Shown here one piece after another: positions 52,686-61,524 of a DNA stretch of 64,000 nt. Position numbers and translations under genes: made by a program. Position 1 is the first letter of the stretch, and each line of letters starts with the position of its first letter. The notes under the pieces were generated by a model, which ran no database searches, was not told the DNA's origin, and was given only the letters and a program-made list of their open reading frames with translations. This stretch comes from Candidatus Trichofilum aggregatum. Its GTDB lineage: Bacteria; Chloroflexota; Anaerolineae; Promineifilales; Promineifilaceae. The DNA lies in NCBI GenBank assembly GCA_016716885.1, contig JADJUV010000044.1, positions 3,731 to 67,730 of the forward strand. The letters run 5' to 3'.

Positions 52686-54185
52686 TTATCGTCTGCGGCC
52701 GCGGCCGCCGCTTCTTTTCGTGTCTCGATGTGGTTGTTCCCGCCGTTCCACCTGGGGTTTCGGGGGTGGGGGGATGGCCGGGGCATGTAAGGTTTGCTGG
52801 TATTCGTCATCCAGCAACATCGCCAACAGGGGCAAACCATCTTCATCTTGGGCCAATTGCTGTACCAGAGCAAAGAACCGTTGCATCCGTTCCGTTTGTA
52901 ACTTATCGCGGCCGCGTAGTTTGGCCCGTAGCAACACCTCTAACCGCCGTCCCACAATGCCCGCTACATCCTCATCCGTAGGCAGAGGGCGCTCCTCAAT
53001 GGCAAACTTATACTGTTTAGCCACCTTCTGAATACGCAACACCTCGGTGATGTTTTCCACCAGGGTAATGGCTGTACCACTGGCCCCGGCTCGCCCTGTG
53101 CGTCCCGCCCGGTGAATGTACGACTCCACATCTTCCGGCGGCTCATACAAAATGACATGGGACAAATCTTCTATGTCAATGCCCCGTGCGGCCACATCGG
53201 TCGTCACCAAAAAGCGCAACGTACCCTGCCGTGCCCGCGCCATCACCTGATCCCGTTCTGCCTGAGCTAAATCGGCACTTAGTTCATCGGCATCATAACC
53301 AAACCGTTGCAACACCACCGCCAGGTAATGAACTTTGGCTTTGGTGTTACAAAAAATAAAGGCTGAAGCCGGGTTTTCCATTTCGATCAGGCGCACCAAA
53401 GCCCGGTCCTTTTCCATGGGCGGAACCTGGTAATAGATGTGGTTCACATCGGCGACATGGACGTTGTCCCGGCTCAGGCTGAGGAAATCCGGTTCGTGCA
53501 TGAATTCCCGCGCCAGCCGCATGACGTAGGGGGGGAACGTGGCGGAGAACATGCAGGTGTTAACCTGGCGCTGGGGCAGATAACGCTGAACCTGTTTCAT
53601 GTCTGGGTAGAAGCCCATGTCTAACATGCGGTCGGCTTCGTCAAATATGAGCAGGCGAATCTCGTCCAGTTTGAGGGTTCCGCGCAGAAGGTGATCCAAA
53701 ACCCGCCCCGGTGTGCCCACAACCAGGTGCGCTCCCTGGCGGATGGCGTCGGTTTGGGTGCCAAAGCGTGTGCCGCCATAAACGGAGACGGTTTTGACGC
53801 CGGTGGCTGGCCCCATCACTTCGGCTTCGTGGCTGACTTGTTGGGCCAGTTCACGGGTAGGAACCAACACAAGAGCCTGGCAGGCCGGGAGACGGGTGTT
53901 GATGCGTTCTAAAATGGGGATGAGGTAGGCCCCGGTTTTGCCACTGCCGGTGCGGGATTGCACCATGAGGTCACGCCCGGCTACCATGTAGGGGATGGTG
54001 CGGCTTTGGACGGGCATGAGTTCAGTCCAGCCCGCGGCCGCGACCGCTTTTTGTAACGGTTCGGGCAAATCGGCTACTGTGGCCTGGGGTAAAGCCCTCT
54101 CCGGCTCCACCAGGTAACTCGTGTCTACCTGGGCCAGGTCAGGAACTGCTGTTTCGTCGTTCGGTTCAATGGTTGTATCGGTCAA
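52686..54185 (-). CDS. DEAD-box RNA helicase
   Basis: A 499-residue helicase with the standard motif series: Q motif and MPVQSRTIPYM, motif I RTGSGKTGAYL, Ia PTRELAQQ, Ib TPGRVLDHL, II DEAD, III SATFPPY, IV FIFCNTKAKV, V VTTDVAARGID, VI HRAGRTGRAGASG. The start is a TTG at 54185 (TTG ACC GAT), with AGAGGA seven bases upstream; no ATG gives a complete N-terminus. C-terminus is basic (KRSGGRGRRR) and encoded in part by two overlapping GCGGCCGC sites. 11 bp downstream of the acyl-CoA-binding protein gene. Confidence 0.95.
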   Translation of the reverse strand: MTDTTIEPNDETAVPDLAQVDTSYLVEPERALPQATVADLPEPLQKAVAAAGWTELMPVQSRTIPYMVAGRDLMVQSRTGSGKTGAYLIPILERINTRLPACQALVLVPTRELAQQVSHEAEVMGPATGVKTVSVYGGTRFGTQTDAIRQGAHLVVGTPGRVLDHLLRGTLKLDEIRLLIFDEADRMLDMGFYPDMKQVQRYLPQRQVNTCMFSATFPPYVMRLAREFMHEPDFLSLSRDNVHVADVNHIYYQVPPMEKDRALVRLIEMENPASAFIFCNTKAKVHYLAVVLQRFGYDADELSADLAQAERDQVMARARQGTLRFLVTTDVAARGIDIEDLSHVILYEPPEDVESYIHRAGRTGRAGASGTAITLVENITEVLRIQKVAKQYKFAIEERPLPTDEDVAGIVGRRLEVLLRAKLRGRDKLQTERMQRFFALVQQLAQDEDGLPLLAMLLDDEYQQTLHAPAIPPPPKPQVERREQPHRDTKRSGGRGRRR

Positions 54186-54196
54186 AATAGGTCCTC

Positions 54197-54457
54197 TTAC
54201 TTTTTCGTCAATTTCTCGACTAAGGCGATATAACGTTTCATTGCCTCATCTTTACTGGTTTTTTTTAGTTTGGTCCAGGCGTCGTACTTGGCCCGGCCTA
54301 CCATGTCAAACATGCCAGGGCGGCTACCGCTGACATCACCCACCGTTGCTTGTTTGTAGAGGGAGTATAACTCTAACAGCACATCGTTGCCCGGTTGACG
54401 GCTCAGATTTTGCACATTCGCGGCCGCTTGTTCAAATTGGGTTTTCAGGTCGGACAT
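54197..54457 (-). CDS. Acyl-CoA-binding protein
   Basis: An 86-residue ACBP: DLKTQFEQAAANVQNLSRQPGNDVLLELYSLYKQATVGDV, then RAKYDAWTKLKKTSKDEAMKRYI, with the Tyr and Lys residues that contact acyl-CoA. ATG 54457 (MSDLKTQF) is preferred to 54469. Buffers long-chain acyl-CoA; fits the two ligases in this window. The unusual SGSRPGMFDM segment replaces the common N/D-x-P-G-x-x-D loop. Confidence 0.9.
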   Translation of the reverse strand: MSDLKTQFEQAAANVQNLSRQPGNDVLLELYSLYKQATVGDVSGSRPGMFDMVGRAKYDAWTKLKKTSKDEAMKRYIALVEKLTKK

Positions 54458-54511
54458 GGTTGACTCCATGGTTTGAATGGGTGTTGCCCACCGTGCGGAA
54501 TGGCAACACTG

Positions 54512-54910
54512 CTATTCGGTTAAACTTTGTAGATAGGCGACCACTTCTGCGGCCGCATCACCACCCTTTTTGGCATGTGTGATCAGCGGTATACCATGAG
54601 GGCCGGGGGTATGTTGTTGGGCCGGGTTGGCCTCAAGGATGGCTTTGACCACGGCTAGTTGACCCAGCATCGCGGCCGCGAACAGATCCATTCGTGCGCC
54701 GTGGGCCAGTAGATAGAGGGCGATGTCACGCTGACCCGTGTGCGCGGCCGCGCCCAATCCCGTCTCCCAATCACCGCCACCCCAATCCCAGGCGGCATTC
54801 ACCAGGGCTGGCTCTTGGGTCAATAATTCTTGCACCCGTGCCAAATTACCATGACACACGGCTACAAACTCGTTAACGAATGGCGCTTCTAATGCAGGTG
54901 GTCGTTCCAT
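54512..54910 (-). CDS. Small ankyrin-repeat protein
   Basis: A 132-residue protein built of about three ankyrin repeats: CHGNLARVQELLTQEPALVNAAWDWG, then GLGAAAHTGQRDIALYLLAHGARMD, then LFAAAMLGQLAVVKAILEANPAQ. It probably binds another protein; partner unknown. Three GCGGCCGC sites in 400 bp, all encoding Ala runs, give one of the densest clusters here. Confidence 0.85.
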   Translation of the reverse strand: MERPPALEAPFVNEFVAVCHGNLARVQELLTQEPALVNAAWDWGGGDWETGLGAAAHTGQRDIALYLLAHGARMDLFAAAMLGQLAVVKAILEANPAQQHTPGPHGIPLITHAKKGGDAAAEVVAYLQSLTE

Positions 54911-54958
54911 CGTAAATCTCAGGGGAACTCAGAGGGACTGTAGGAACTCAGGTTATCC

Positions 54959-55021
54959 AGTGCCTGGCACGGGGCAGTAACATCTCGACTGTTCAGGCTT
55001 CTCAGCCCCATGCCAGGCACT
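54959..55021. repeat. 17-bp inverted repeat upstream of the ankyrin gene
   Basis: AGTGCCTGGCACGGGGC (54959-54975) and GCCCCATGCCAGGCACT (55005-55021) pair with one mismatch around a 29-base loop. Flanked by ggaactcag words that return at 58665-58715. Confidence 0.8.
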
Positions 55022-55046
55022 TACCGCGCTCAGTTCCTATGAGTTC

Positions 55047-55739
55047 CTACTCTTCCTCATCATCCTCATCCGTTTGCCCCGTAATCCGCTTACGCATCTC
55101 ATCCATCTCGTACTTCAGCGAATAGTTAACGATGTACCAGATACCTTTCCAGGTATCCACATCCATAAAATCACGCGGGGACGAGCCTTCCAGCATGTTC
55201 ATCACTTCAGAAACGGTGCTGGCTCCCGGTAGTGAGGCTAACAACCCCATGCCTGGTAAATTGCCAACCATCTGCCGCATCTCGCTAAACACCGTGCGCG
55301 ATTGGGTCTCGGCGGAGTAGTTGAGCAGATACCACAACCCTTTCCAGGTATCCAGATCAAGCAAATCTTTGGCCGATGGGCCGCTCAAACCTGCCTGCAA
55401 ATCGCGCAAAATGTCCAGGCGCATCTCAGGAGTGAACCGCTCCATGTTTTCTTTCAGCAAATGGGCCAATTCGGTGGGGGAAAAGGCTGGTGGTGTATAA
55501 CCCGGAACCATTTGCTGAAGTTTCTTCGCCAGACGGTTAATTTCAGCAATGGTGGCCTCAAATTGATGCCGCTGTTCGGGGGTGGGTTCAGCATCATCGG
55601 TTGCTGTGTCAATCGGTTCAGTTACAGGTTCGGCCACCTTGGCATGAACCCGGCACAGCGTCATGCCTGTTACGGCGCGGTTTTTACAGGGTGTGCCCGC
55701 CTTGGTTATCGCGGTACACAGTGTGGCTTCGTCGCTCAT
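55047..55739 (-). CDS. Unknown protein with N-terminal zinc motif and a duplicated DTWKG segment
   Basis: A 230-residue protein. N-terminus CTAITKAGTPCKNRAVTGMTLCRVHA is a C-C-C-H zinc motif of the DUF5763 kind. A central helical part follows (MVPGYTPPAFSPTELAHLLKEN). The C-terminal half has an internal duplication: DLLDLDTWKGLWYLLNYSAE and DFMDVDTWKGIWYIVNYSLK, each preceded by GPSAK/GSSPR and about 65 residues apart. The tail is acidic (TDEDDEEE). Function unknown; the duplication suggests a binding surface. Stand-alone gene with its own spacer repeats upstream. Confidence 0.75.
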   Translation of the reverse strand: MSDEATLCTAITKAGTPCKNRAVTGMTLCRVHAKVAEPVTEPIDTATDDAEPTPEQRHQFEATIAEINRLAKKLQQMVPGYTPPAFSPTELAHLLKENMERFTPEMRLDILRDLQAGLSGPSAKDLLDLDTWKGLWYLLNYSAETQSRTVFSEMRQMVGNLPGMGLLASLPGASTVSEVMNMLEGSSPRDFMDVDTWKGIWYIVNYSLKYEMDEMRKRITGQTDEDDEEE

Positions 55740-55820
55740 ATTCTTCTCCTCGCAAAATTTAGAGTAGGGATTAACACAGATGACACGGATTTATTAAGTT
55801 GGCAAACAGTTCAAGCAAAC

Positions 55821-55993
55821 CGGCTAAAGCCGTTACTACGAACAAAGACCGGGCATACGTTCTCCGTGGTCACGCTCCTCGTTTGTAGTGACCGCTTTAG
55901 CGGGCTTAACCGGCTAAAGCCGTTACTACGAACAAAGACCTGGTGTACGTTCCCCCGTTTGTAGTGACCGCATACGGCTAAAGCCGTTACTAC
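55821..55993. repeat. 90-bp tandem repeat of REP-like words
   Basis: The unit starts CGGCTAAAGCCGTTACTACG and continues with aacaaagacc; it occurs at 55821, again at 55911 and in part at 55975. Within the unit, gtttgtagtgaccgctttagcggg (55881-55904) is shared exactly with the element at 58558. Complementary words (ccgctttagcggg) allow hairpins. Confidence 0.88.
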
Positions 55994-56005
55994 AACAGAA
56001 GCGGC

Positions 56006-57964
56006 TCACTTCGCCTTCTGTATTTCTGCCACCGCTTCCGGGTTCAATAGACTTGATGTATCCCCAGGGTCTTGCCCCAGGTAGGCGGTGCGGATAATGC
56101 GGCGCATCACTTTGGCACTGCGTGTTTTAGGTAAATCCGGCACAAACCAGATTTCTTTGGGTTGCAGAGGTTTTCCCATGTCGTTGGCTATTTTATCCTT
56201 TAATTCCTGGCGTAGCTCATCTGTGGGCAGATAACCGGGAAAGAGGATGCAAAAGCAGACAATCGCACTGCCTTTGATGGCGTCAGGGATGCCAATCGCG
56301 GCCGCTTCTGCCACCGCCGGGTGATCCACCAGCACTGATTCCATCTCCGCCGGGCCAATCCGTTTGCCAGCCACATTCACCGTGTCATCCGAGCGGCCCA
56401 GAATGTACCATTGACCGTCGCTGTCAATGGCCGCCCAATCCCCATGCACCCACACATCCGGCCAGCGTGACCAATAGGTGTCTAGATAACGCTGGTCATC
56501 TTGCCAGAACCCCCGCGTCATACCAATCCAGGGGGTGCGGATGACCAGTTCGCCGACGGTGTTGCGGACTGATTGACCGTTTTCGTCTACCACATCGGCG
56601 GCGATGCCGGGGCAGGGGGCGGAGAAGGCGGTGGCCTTGAGTCGCTGAATGGGTGTGCCCATAACGATGCCCCCGGCAATTTCGGTGCCGCCGGAATAGT
56701 TAATGATGGGGCGCGTGCCACCGCCTACGACATTGAACAGCCAGGTCCAGGGGGCCGGATTCCACGGTTCGCCGGTTGAAGCGAAGAGGTGAATGGATGA
56801 CACATCATATTGGGTGGCGTAGGTATCACCGTGGGGAATCAGGGAGCGAATCAGGGTGGGGGAGATGCCCATCTGGGTGATGCGATGCCGTTCGACCATG
56901 GCCCACAATCGCCCGGCGTCGGGATAATCGGGCGCACCATCGAAGAGGAAACAGGATGCCCCCAGCAGGGTGGAGCCAAATAACAGCCACGGCCCCATCA
57001 TCCAGCCCATGTCGGTCAGCCATTGGATGAGGTCGCCGGGTTGCACATCGGTGCCGAAGGCCATGTCCTGAGCGGACTTGATGGGGAAACCACAATGGGT
57101 GTGGACGGCTCCTTTGGGTTTGCCGGTGGTTCCTGAGGTGTAAATGATCATCAAAATATCTTCGGCCAGGGTGTCCGCGGCCGCGGCCGTTTCTGCTTGT
57201 TGCGGTATCAAATCGTGCCACCAATGGTCGCGGCCGCGAACCATCTCTACCTCATTCCCCGCCCGCTGTAAAACGATGACATGCTCCAGGGTGGGCACAT
57301 CGCGGATGGCTTCGTCGGCATGGGGTTTGAGGGGCACAACCTTGCCCCGGCGAAACATGCCGTCGGTGGTGAACAAGGCTTTGGCTCCCGGATCGTTCAG
57401 GCGGGTGCTGATGGCCCCTGAGCCAAACCCGGAAAAGAGGGGGATGATGATGCCGCCTAGTTTAGCGACGGCCAGCAGAGCCACACAAATTTCGGGGGTC
57501 ATGGGCATGTGCAGGCCAATGCCATCCCCTTTTTTTAGCCCCAAACTGCGTAGGGCGTTGACGCATTGGTTAACCTGCGCCGCTAGTTGGCCGTAGGTAA
57601 GCTGGCGTACCTTACCTTCTTCTCCTTCCCAGATGAGGGCCACGCGGCCGCGAGTTGTTTCATCTTCGGCCCATTTGTCTACACAGTTGGTGGCAATGTT
57701 GAGATGACCGTCTACGCACCAACGCGGCCGCGCCATGCCCCGGCTCAAATCGACCACCTGGGTGTAGGGCTGGCTGAAACGAATGTCGAGAAATTGCAGA
57801 ACGGCTTCGGTGAACCAGGCCACATCTTCAGTGGAACGACGTTGTAGCTCGTCCATTGAACCGATCTGGTGCTGATCCATAAACCGTTTAAGGTTACTGC
57901 GTTCGATATAGGCTGGGGTTGGTTCCCAGACAAATTCACCCCCAAAGTCGAAGGTGTCGCTCAT
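56006..57964 (-). CDS. Acetyl-CoA-synthetase-like acyl-CoA ligase
   Basis: A 652-residue AMP-forming ligase of acetyl/propionyl/acetoacetyl-CoA synthetase length. Seen: an N-terminal ACS-type domain (AWFTEAVLQFLDIRFSQPY), P-loop YTSGTTGKPKGAVHTHCG, NYSGGTEIAGGIVMG, GDWAAIDSDGQWYILGRSDDTVNVAGKRIGPAEME, and the catalytic-Lys motif near the end, which reads PKTRSAKVMRR where ACS has TRSGK. The Gly-to-Ala change sits beside the Lys that is acetylated in ACS. Substrate is a short-chain acid by family; exact one unknown. Confidence 0.9.
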   Translation of the reverse strand: MSDTFDFGGEFVWEPTPAYIERSNLKRFMDQHQIGSMDELQRRSTEDVAWFTEAVLQFLDIRFSQPYTQVVDLSRGMARPRWCVDGHLNIATNCVDKWAEDETTRGRVALIWEGEEGKVRQLTYGQLAAQVNQCVNALRSLGLKKGDGIGLHMPMTPEICVALLAVAKLGGIIIPLFSGFGSGAISTRLNDPGAKALFTTDGMFRRGKVVPLKPHADEAIRDVPTLEHVIVLQRAGNEVEMVRGRDHWWHDLIPQQAETAAAADTLAEDILMIIYTSGTTGKPKGAVHTHCGFPIKSAQDMAFGTDVQPGDLIQWLTDMGWMMGPWLLFGSTLLGASCFLFDGAPDYPDAGRLWAMVERHRITQMGISPTLIRSLIPHGDTYATQYDVSSIHLFASTGEPWNPAPWTWLFNVVGGGTRPIINYSGGTEIAGGIVMGTPIQRLKATAFSAPCPGIAADVVDENGQSVRNTVGELVIRTPWIGMTRGFWQDDQRYLDTYWSRWPDVWVHGDWAAIDSDGQWYILGRSDDTVNVAGKRIGPAEMESVLVDHPAVAEAAAIGIPDAIKGSAIVCFCILFPGYLPTDELRQELKDKIANDMGKPLQPKEIWFVPDLPKTRSAKVMRRIIRTAYLGQDPGDTSSLLNPEAVAEIQKAK

Positions 57965-58013
57965 GGGTATTCTCCAGGGGAAGTTTCGAGTTTTGAGTTT
58001 CGGGTTTCGAGTT

Positions 58014-58505
58014 TTAGGTTACGGTAAATTTGGCCGGTTTGTTGGGTTGGACGGTGGTGGTAAAGGGTTGGCCGTTTGGCTCATGGTCGGAGCCGGATGT
58101 GGCCTGACCGGTGTAGGTGAGTGTGCCAGCCTGGTAGGTGATGTTTTGCTCGCGCACTTCGTACCCCTGGTAGAAGTCCAGGGCGAAGCGATGAAATTGG
58201 AGCAGGAGCAGATTTTGGAACTGTTGCGGCCGCTCAAAGTAGCCCGCGGCCGCGAGCAATTCACTTAACATCTCCGGCGAGGCCCCCACCAATACCTTTT
58301 CACCTACTGCCAAAACTGGTTGCCAGTTGCGGCCATGTTCACCACGAGCCGGTTGCCAATCCGGATCAATCAGCCGATAGGCAGAGATGCCGGTTAAGGC
58401 ATCCGCCGGACCAAAATCAACCAACCAATCAAACGGCTCCAGCACCAGTCCAGTCTGCCAATGGTTTAACTTTTTCAATTCCTTGCGTAACTCGGCAACT
58501 GTCAT
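58014..58505 (-). CDS. Hypothetical protein, 163 residues
   Basis: Not recognised. It begins MTVAELRKELKKLNHWQTGLV and contains FDWLVDFGPADALTGISAYRL, a helical middle (EMLSELLAAAGYFERPQQFQ) and a beta-rich end (ITYQAGTLTYTGQATSGSD). No signal peptide or membrane helix. ATG 58505 is well placed. It follows a spacer with a MITE-like hairpin and precedes the acyl-CoA ligase gene by 50 bp, in the same direction. Confidence 0.6.
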   Translation of the reverse strand: MTVAELRKELKKLNHWQTGLVLEPFDWLVDFGPADALTGISAYRLIDPDWQPARGEHGRNWQPVLAVGEKVLVGASPEMLSELLAAAGYFERPQQFQNLLLLQFHRFALDFYQGYEVREQNITYQAGTLTYTGQATSGSDHEPNGQPFTTTVQPNKPAKFTVT

Positions 58506-58526
58506 ATCTACCTCAATTTTGTCATA

Positions 58527-58642
58527 ACTATAGCTGTTCAGATAATCATTTGGCGTCTTTGTTTGTAGTGACCGCTTTAGCGGGCTGGTGTTAGCCCGCT
58601 AAAGCGGTCACGACAAACAAAATCTTTTGCAAACTATAGCTG
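58527..58642. repeat. MITE-like element: 29-bp inverted repeat flanked by 11-bp direct repeats
   Basis: Arms 58558-58586 and 58593-58621 match with one mismatch and a 6-base loop. AACTATAGCTG appears on both sides, at 58527-58537 and 58632-58642, in direct orientation like a target duplication, although not immediately next to the arms. The stem shares a 24-base stretch with the repeat at 55881. Confidence 0.85.
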
Positions 58643-58721
58643 ACAAGTTAAAAGTGATGGGAACGAGGACTGAGTTCCTACGAGTTCCCCAGAGTTCCCC
58701 TAGTTCCTAGAGTTCCCATCC

Positions 58722-61408
58722 CTACGGCCCCATCCGTCGCCGTTGCATCCCCTGACGGGGGCCAGCACCTGCCCGACCCACAAGCCGGTCAAAGTAATTC
58801 TTGGCCCACTCGGGTACGGCGCGGACATAGGTTTCACCGCCTGTGCCGGGGCCGGTGTACGAGGCGTAGTGGTCGGCAAAAAACTCGTAGGTGCAGGTGT
58901 AGGCGTAAGGAGACACGCCGGAAGCCAGACTTTGGGTACGGGCGGCGTCGGCGGCGGAAAACCATTCGCTATAGTGGGCGCCAAAGATGCGGCCGCTGAG
59001 CGGGGGCAGACCCAAATTGTTCTGATTGAAATATTGGCGGGTGGCATTAAACTGGGTAACGGTGTCATAAACCGCCTGACTCCCACCGGCGACCACCCAG
59101 CCCTGAAGCCACTGTTGACAAAGCAAAGCATTCGCACTGCCCGTGTTACTGGCCTGGACGGCCTCGCTATAAATTCGGGCCGCCTGTTGGAAGTTGCTAT
59201 TGACACCATTGTGGACAACATTGGTGGCGGAGTTGGCAACACCCGCTGTATTAACCAAATCGGTTACCCAGTCAGCGGCTCCGGTGTATTTGCGCCATTG
59301 GGCCTCTGATGGGGCACTGAACTGGCTAAAGCCGTTGACCTGCAAATCGAGGGCGTGGCCCATTTCATGGCGTAGGGTCCACTCAAAGTTGGCGGCTCCG
59401 GCTGACATACCCATGCCGGTAACGGTAGCAGAGTCAATCCAACCGGTCTGCCCTTGGAAAGCCCCCTTTTAGCGGCCGCACCTGGAAATATTTGGTTGGC
59501 CCTACGGTTTGTTCGCCTAGTTTACTGGCCATGACACCCGGCTGGAGGGTGCCCTGGTTGACGGCGGTATTGGGCGCACCGGCATTATCGGCAAAGAACG
59601 CGGCCGCGGCGGTAATCCGCAACGCGTCACCTGATACCCAGGCCTGAAAGCCACTGGGCGCTAAGGTGGCATTATCATCTACGTTCACCTTGTTCGCCAG
59701 GGTGATCGTCCGTTTGGTGGCATTGATGGACTGGACGGTGGTAGCGGTTGTGCTGCCATCCGTTTCCGTGACGTTGATGGCGTCCTTTTTCTGGAATAAA
59801 TCCATCTGGGGTTCTTTGACCTTAATGGTGCGACTGTTTTGCGCCCCGTCGGCGTGAACGGGTTCAGCCGCCAGGGGGCGATTGGAACGGATAGTGCCAA
59901 AGGCGTCACTGCCCAGCCAATCGGTGAAGGAACCGGCGGCGTTGGGGTTGGTGTTGAGACTGAACTTGGTCAGGACATTGTTGAGGAGAACGTTGTCGTC
60001 GGGCAGGCTTTTGAGGGCTAACCACAGGCGGTGCAAGAAGGTTTTGGGGTGGGTAGCGGCCTTTTCCATAGGCCGACCCCAGCGGGTGACAAACATTTTG
60101 CCCAAGTCGCCTGAGGTGTAATTGGTAGCGTTGTAGGCCTGTTCTTCGATGGAATCCAGGGCGGTGCGTTCCGGGGCGGGTAAGGCACTGCCACGAGGGG
60201 CGGCTTCGATAGCGGCCAAGACTGCTTTTTTGGCGTCTTTGGCTGGTTGGGTATTGAGGGCGATGAGTGCTCCCTGCAAACCGACGGCTCGCTCTTGGGC
60301 TTCTGTGACCAGATTTTCTTTGCCGATGTAGGGTTTGAGCCAGCGGGCCAGGTTGGGGTTGGTCGTCGCCAGGGTTTTGACACTGCCATCGGCCGGGTAG
60401 AGGTTCATCAAAACGGTGGGGCCAAAGATGATTTCCGGGTGCACACTGCTCAGGATTTTGCGTAGACGATCTACCAGAGCGTCGTCTCTGGCTACTTGCA
60501 GGCGTTCATCATCGTTGGCGGTGGCAAAGATGAGGCGAAGAGACGCCATTGCTTTGCCCTTTTTGTCCAGATAATCGGTTAATTTGCGGTGGAAGGGGGT
60601 GCCGAGGATGTCCAAAATGTGCAGAAAATCATCGGCTTTGAGGAAGGCTCCGGCCTTCAAGGCCAGATATTCGGCATTACCCGCCTGAAGGAGTCGCTGT
60701 TGTTGGTCGGCGGTCATGCGCATTTCGATAATGGAAAAAACGTCTGATTTTGATGGGGCGGGTTTGGCTAATTCGGCGACGAGTTGGGCGTAGGCATCTT
60801 CGGCGGGTGCACCGATGGGGGTACGGACGGATGTGGGCGCGGCCGCGACGGTGAGGCTGGCGGTTGGCACAAATCCAGTTACGCCTGCTAACGGGCCTCT
60901 TTCTACGTGGACGCGAGGTAAACAGGAAACCGGATTCCAAAATACGAACGTTGGCCCCGGCGGGCAGGGTTCCCAGAGAGCTGGCAAATAAAGAGACGCT
61001 GTCCCAGACGGTCAGGGGCGCGGCCGCTGCATTGACAGTGGCTTGTTGGGTGGCCTCTTTTTCTAGTTCGGCCCGCATGATGGTGGGGGTGCGTTGGACA
61101 TTGGCGGCCATGTGGCCGACCATGTCCTCTTGTTCGCCGCTGAGGGCACCATGCCCCGCATGGCGTTGGAGCTGACCGGCGACTTGGGTGGCGCGGCGGT
61201 TGCCCTGCACCTGGCCGATGTTGCGAAGGGCGGTTTGTTGTTGCGGCCGCGATAATCGTTGCAGGGTGTTGACCTGGCTTTCTGATGTGCCCCCGTTGTA
61301 AGCCATGCCCGATAGTTCATCCGCTTCACCCACCCGGCGCGATTTGCGTCGCCGAATTTGGTTGCGCTTTTCAGGGCCACTTTTAACGACTGTTTTCTGT
61401 TGGCTCAT
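58722..61408 (-). CDS. Large zinc metalloprotease, possible eCIS-type cargo (two frameshifts in sequence)
   Basis: About 894 residues when an extra base near 60914-60918 and an extra C in the C5 run at 59462-59466 are removed. ATG 61408 has a GGAG box. Order: basic N-terminus (SGPEKRNQIRRRKSRR); QRLSRPQQQTALRNIGQVQGNRRATQVAGQLQR, similar to the short GN-containing motif in proteins linked to extracellular contractile injection systems; an SH3-like strand set (VWDSVSLFASSLGTLPAGANVRI); a long middle (residues about 200-600) without a recognised fold; a second SH3-like block (YFQVRPLKGAFQGQTGWI); and a gluzincin domain with RHEMGHALD (HExxH) and, later, YEFFADHYASY. No signal peptide. Activity and delivery route are inferred. 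Confidence 0.72.
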
Positions 61409-61524
61409 CTCATTCTCCTGGGGAAATGCCGGAGAGAAACCCGGTTTCTTCCCGGGGGCCGGAGGACTCCTGGAAAATAACGACCGCATAGACGCAGAGA
61501 ACGCAGAGAAAAGAAAAATCTGTG

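Noticed and set aside
58722..61408. Three separate genes for the metalloprotease region
   Set aside because: The three frames join at single-base shifts into one protein, the fragments lack their own starts, and SH3-like and protease parts fit one chain.
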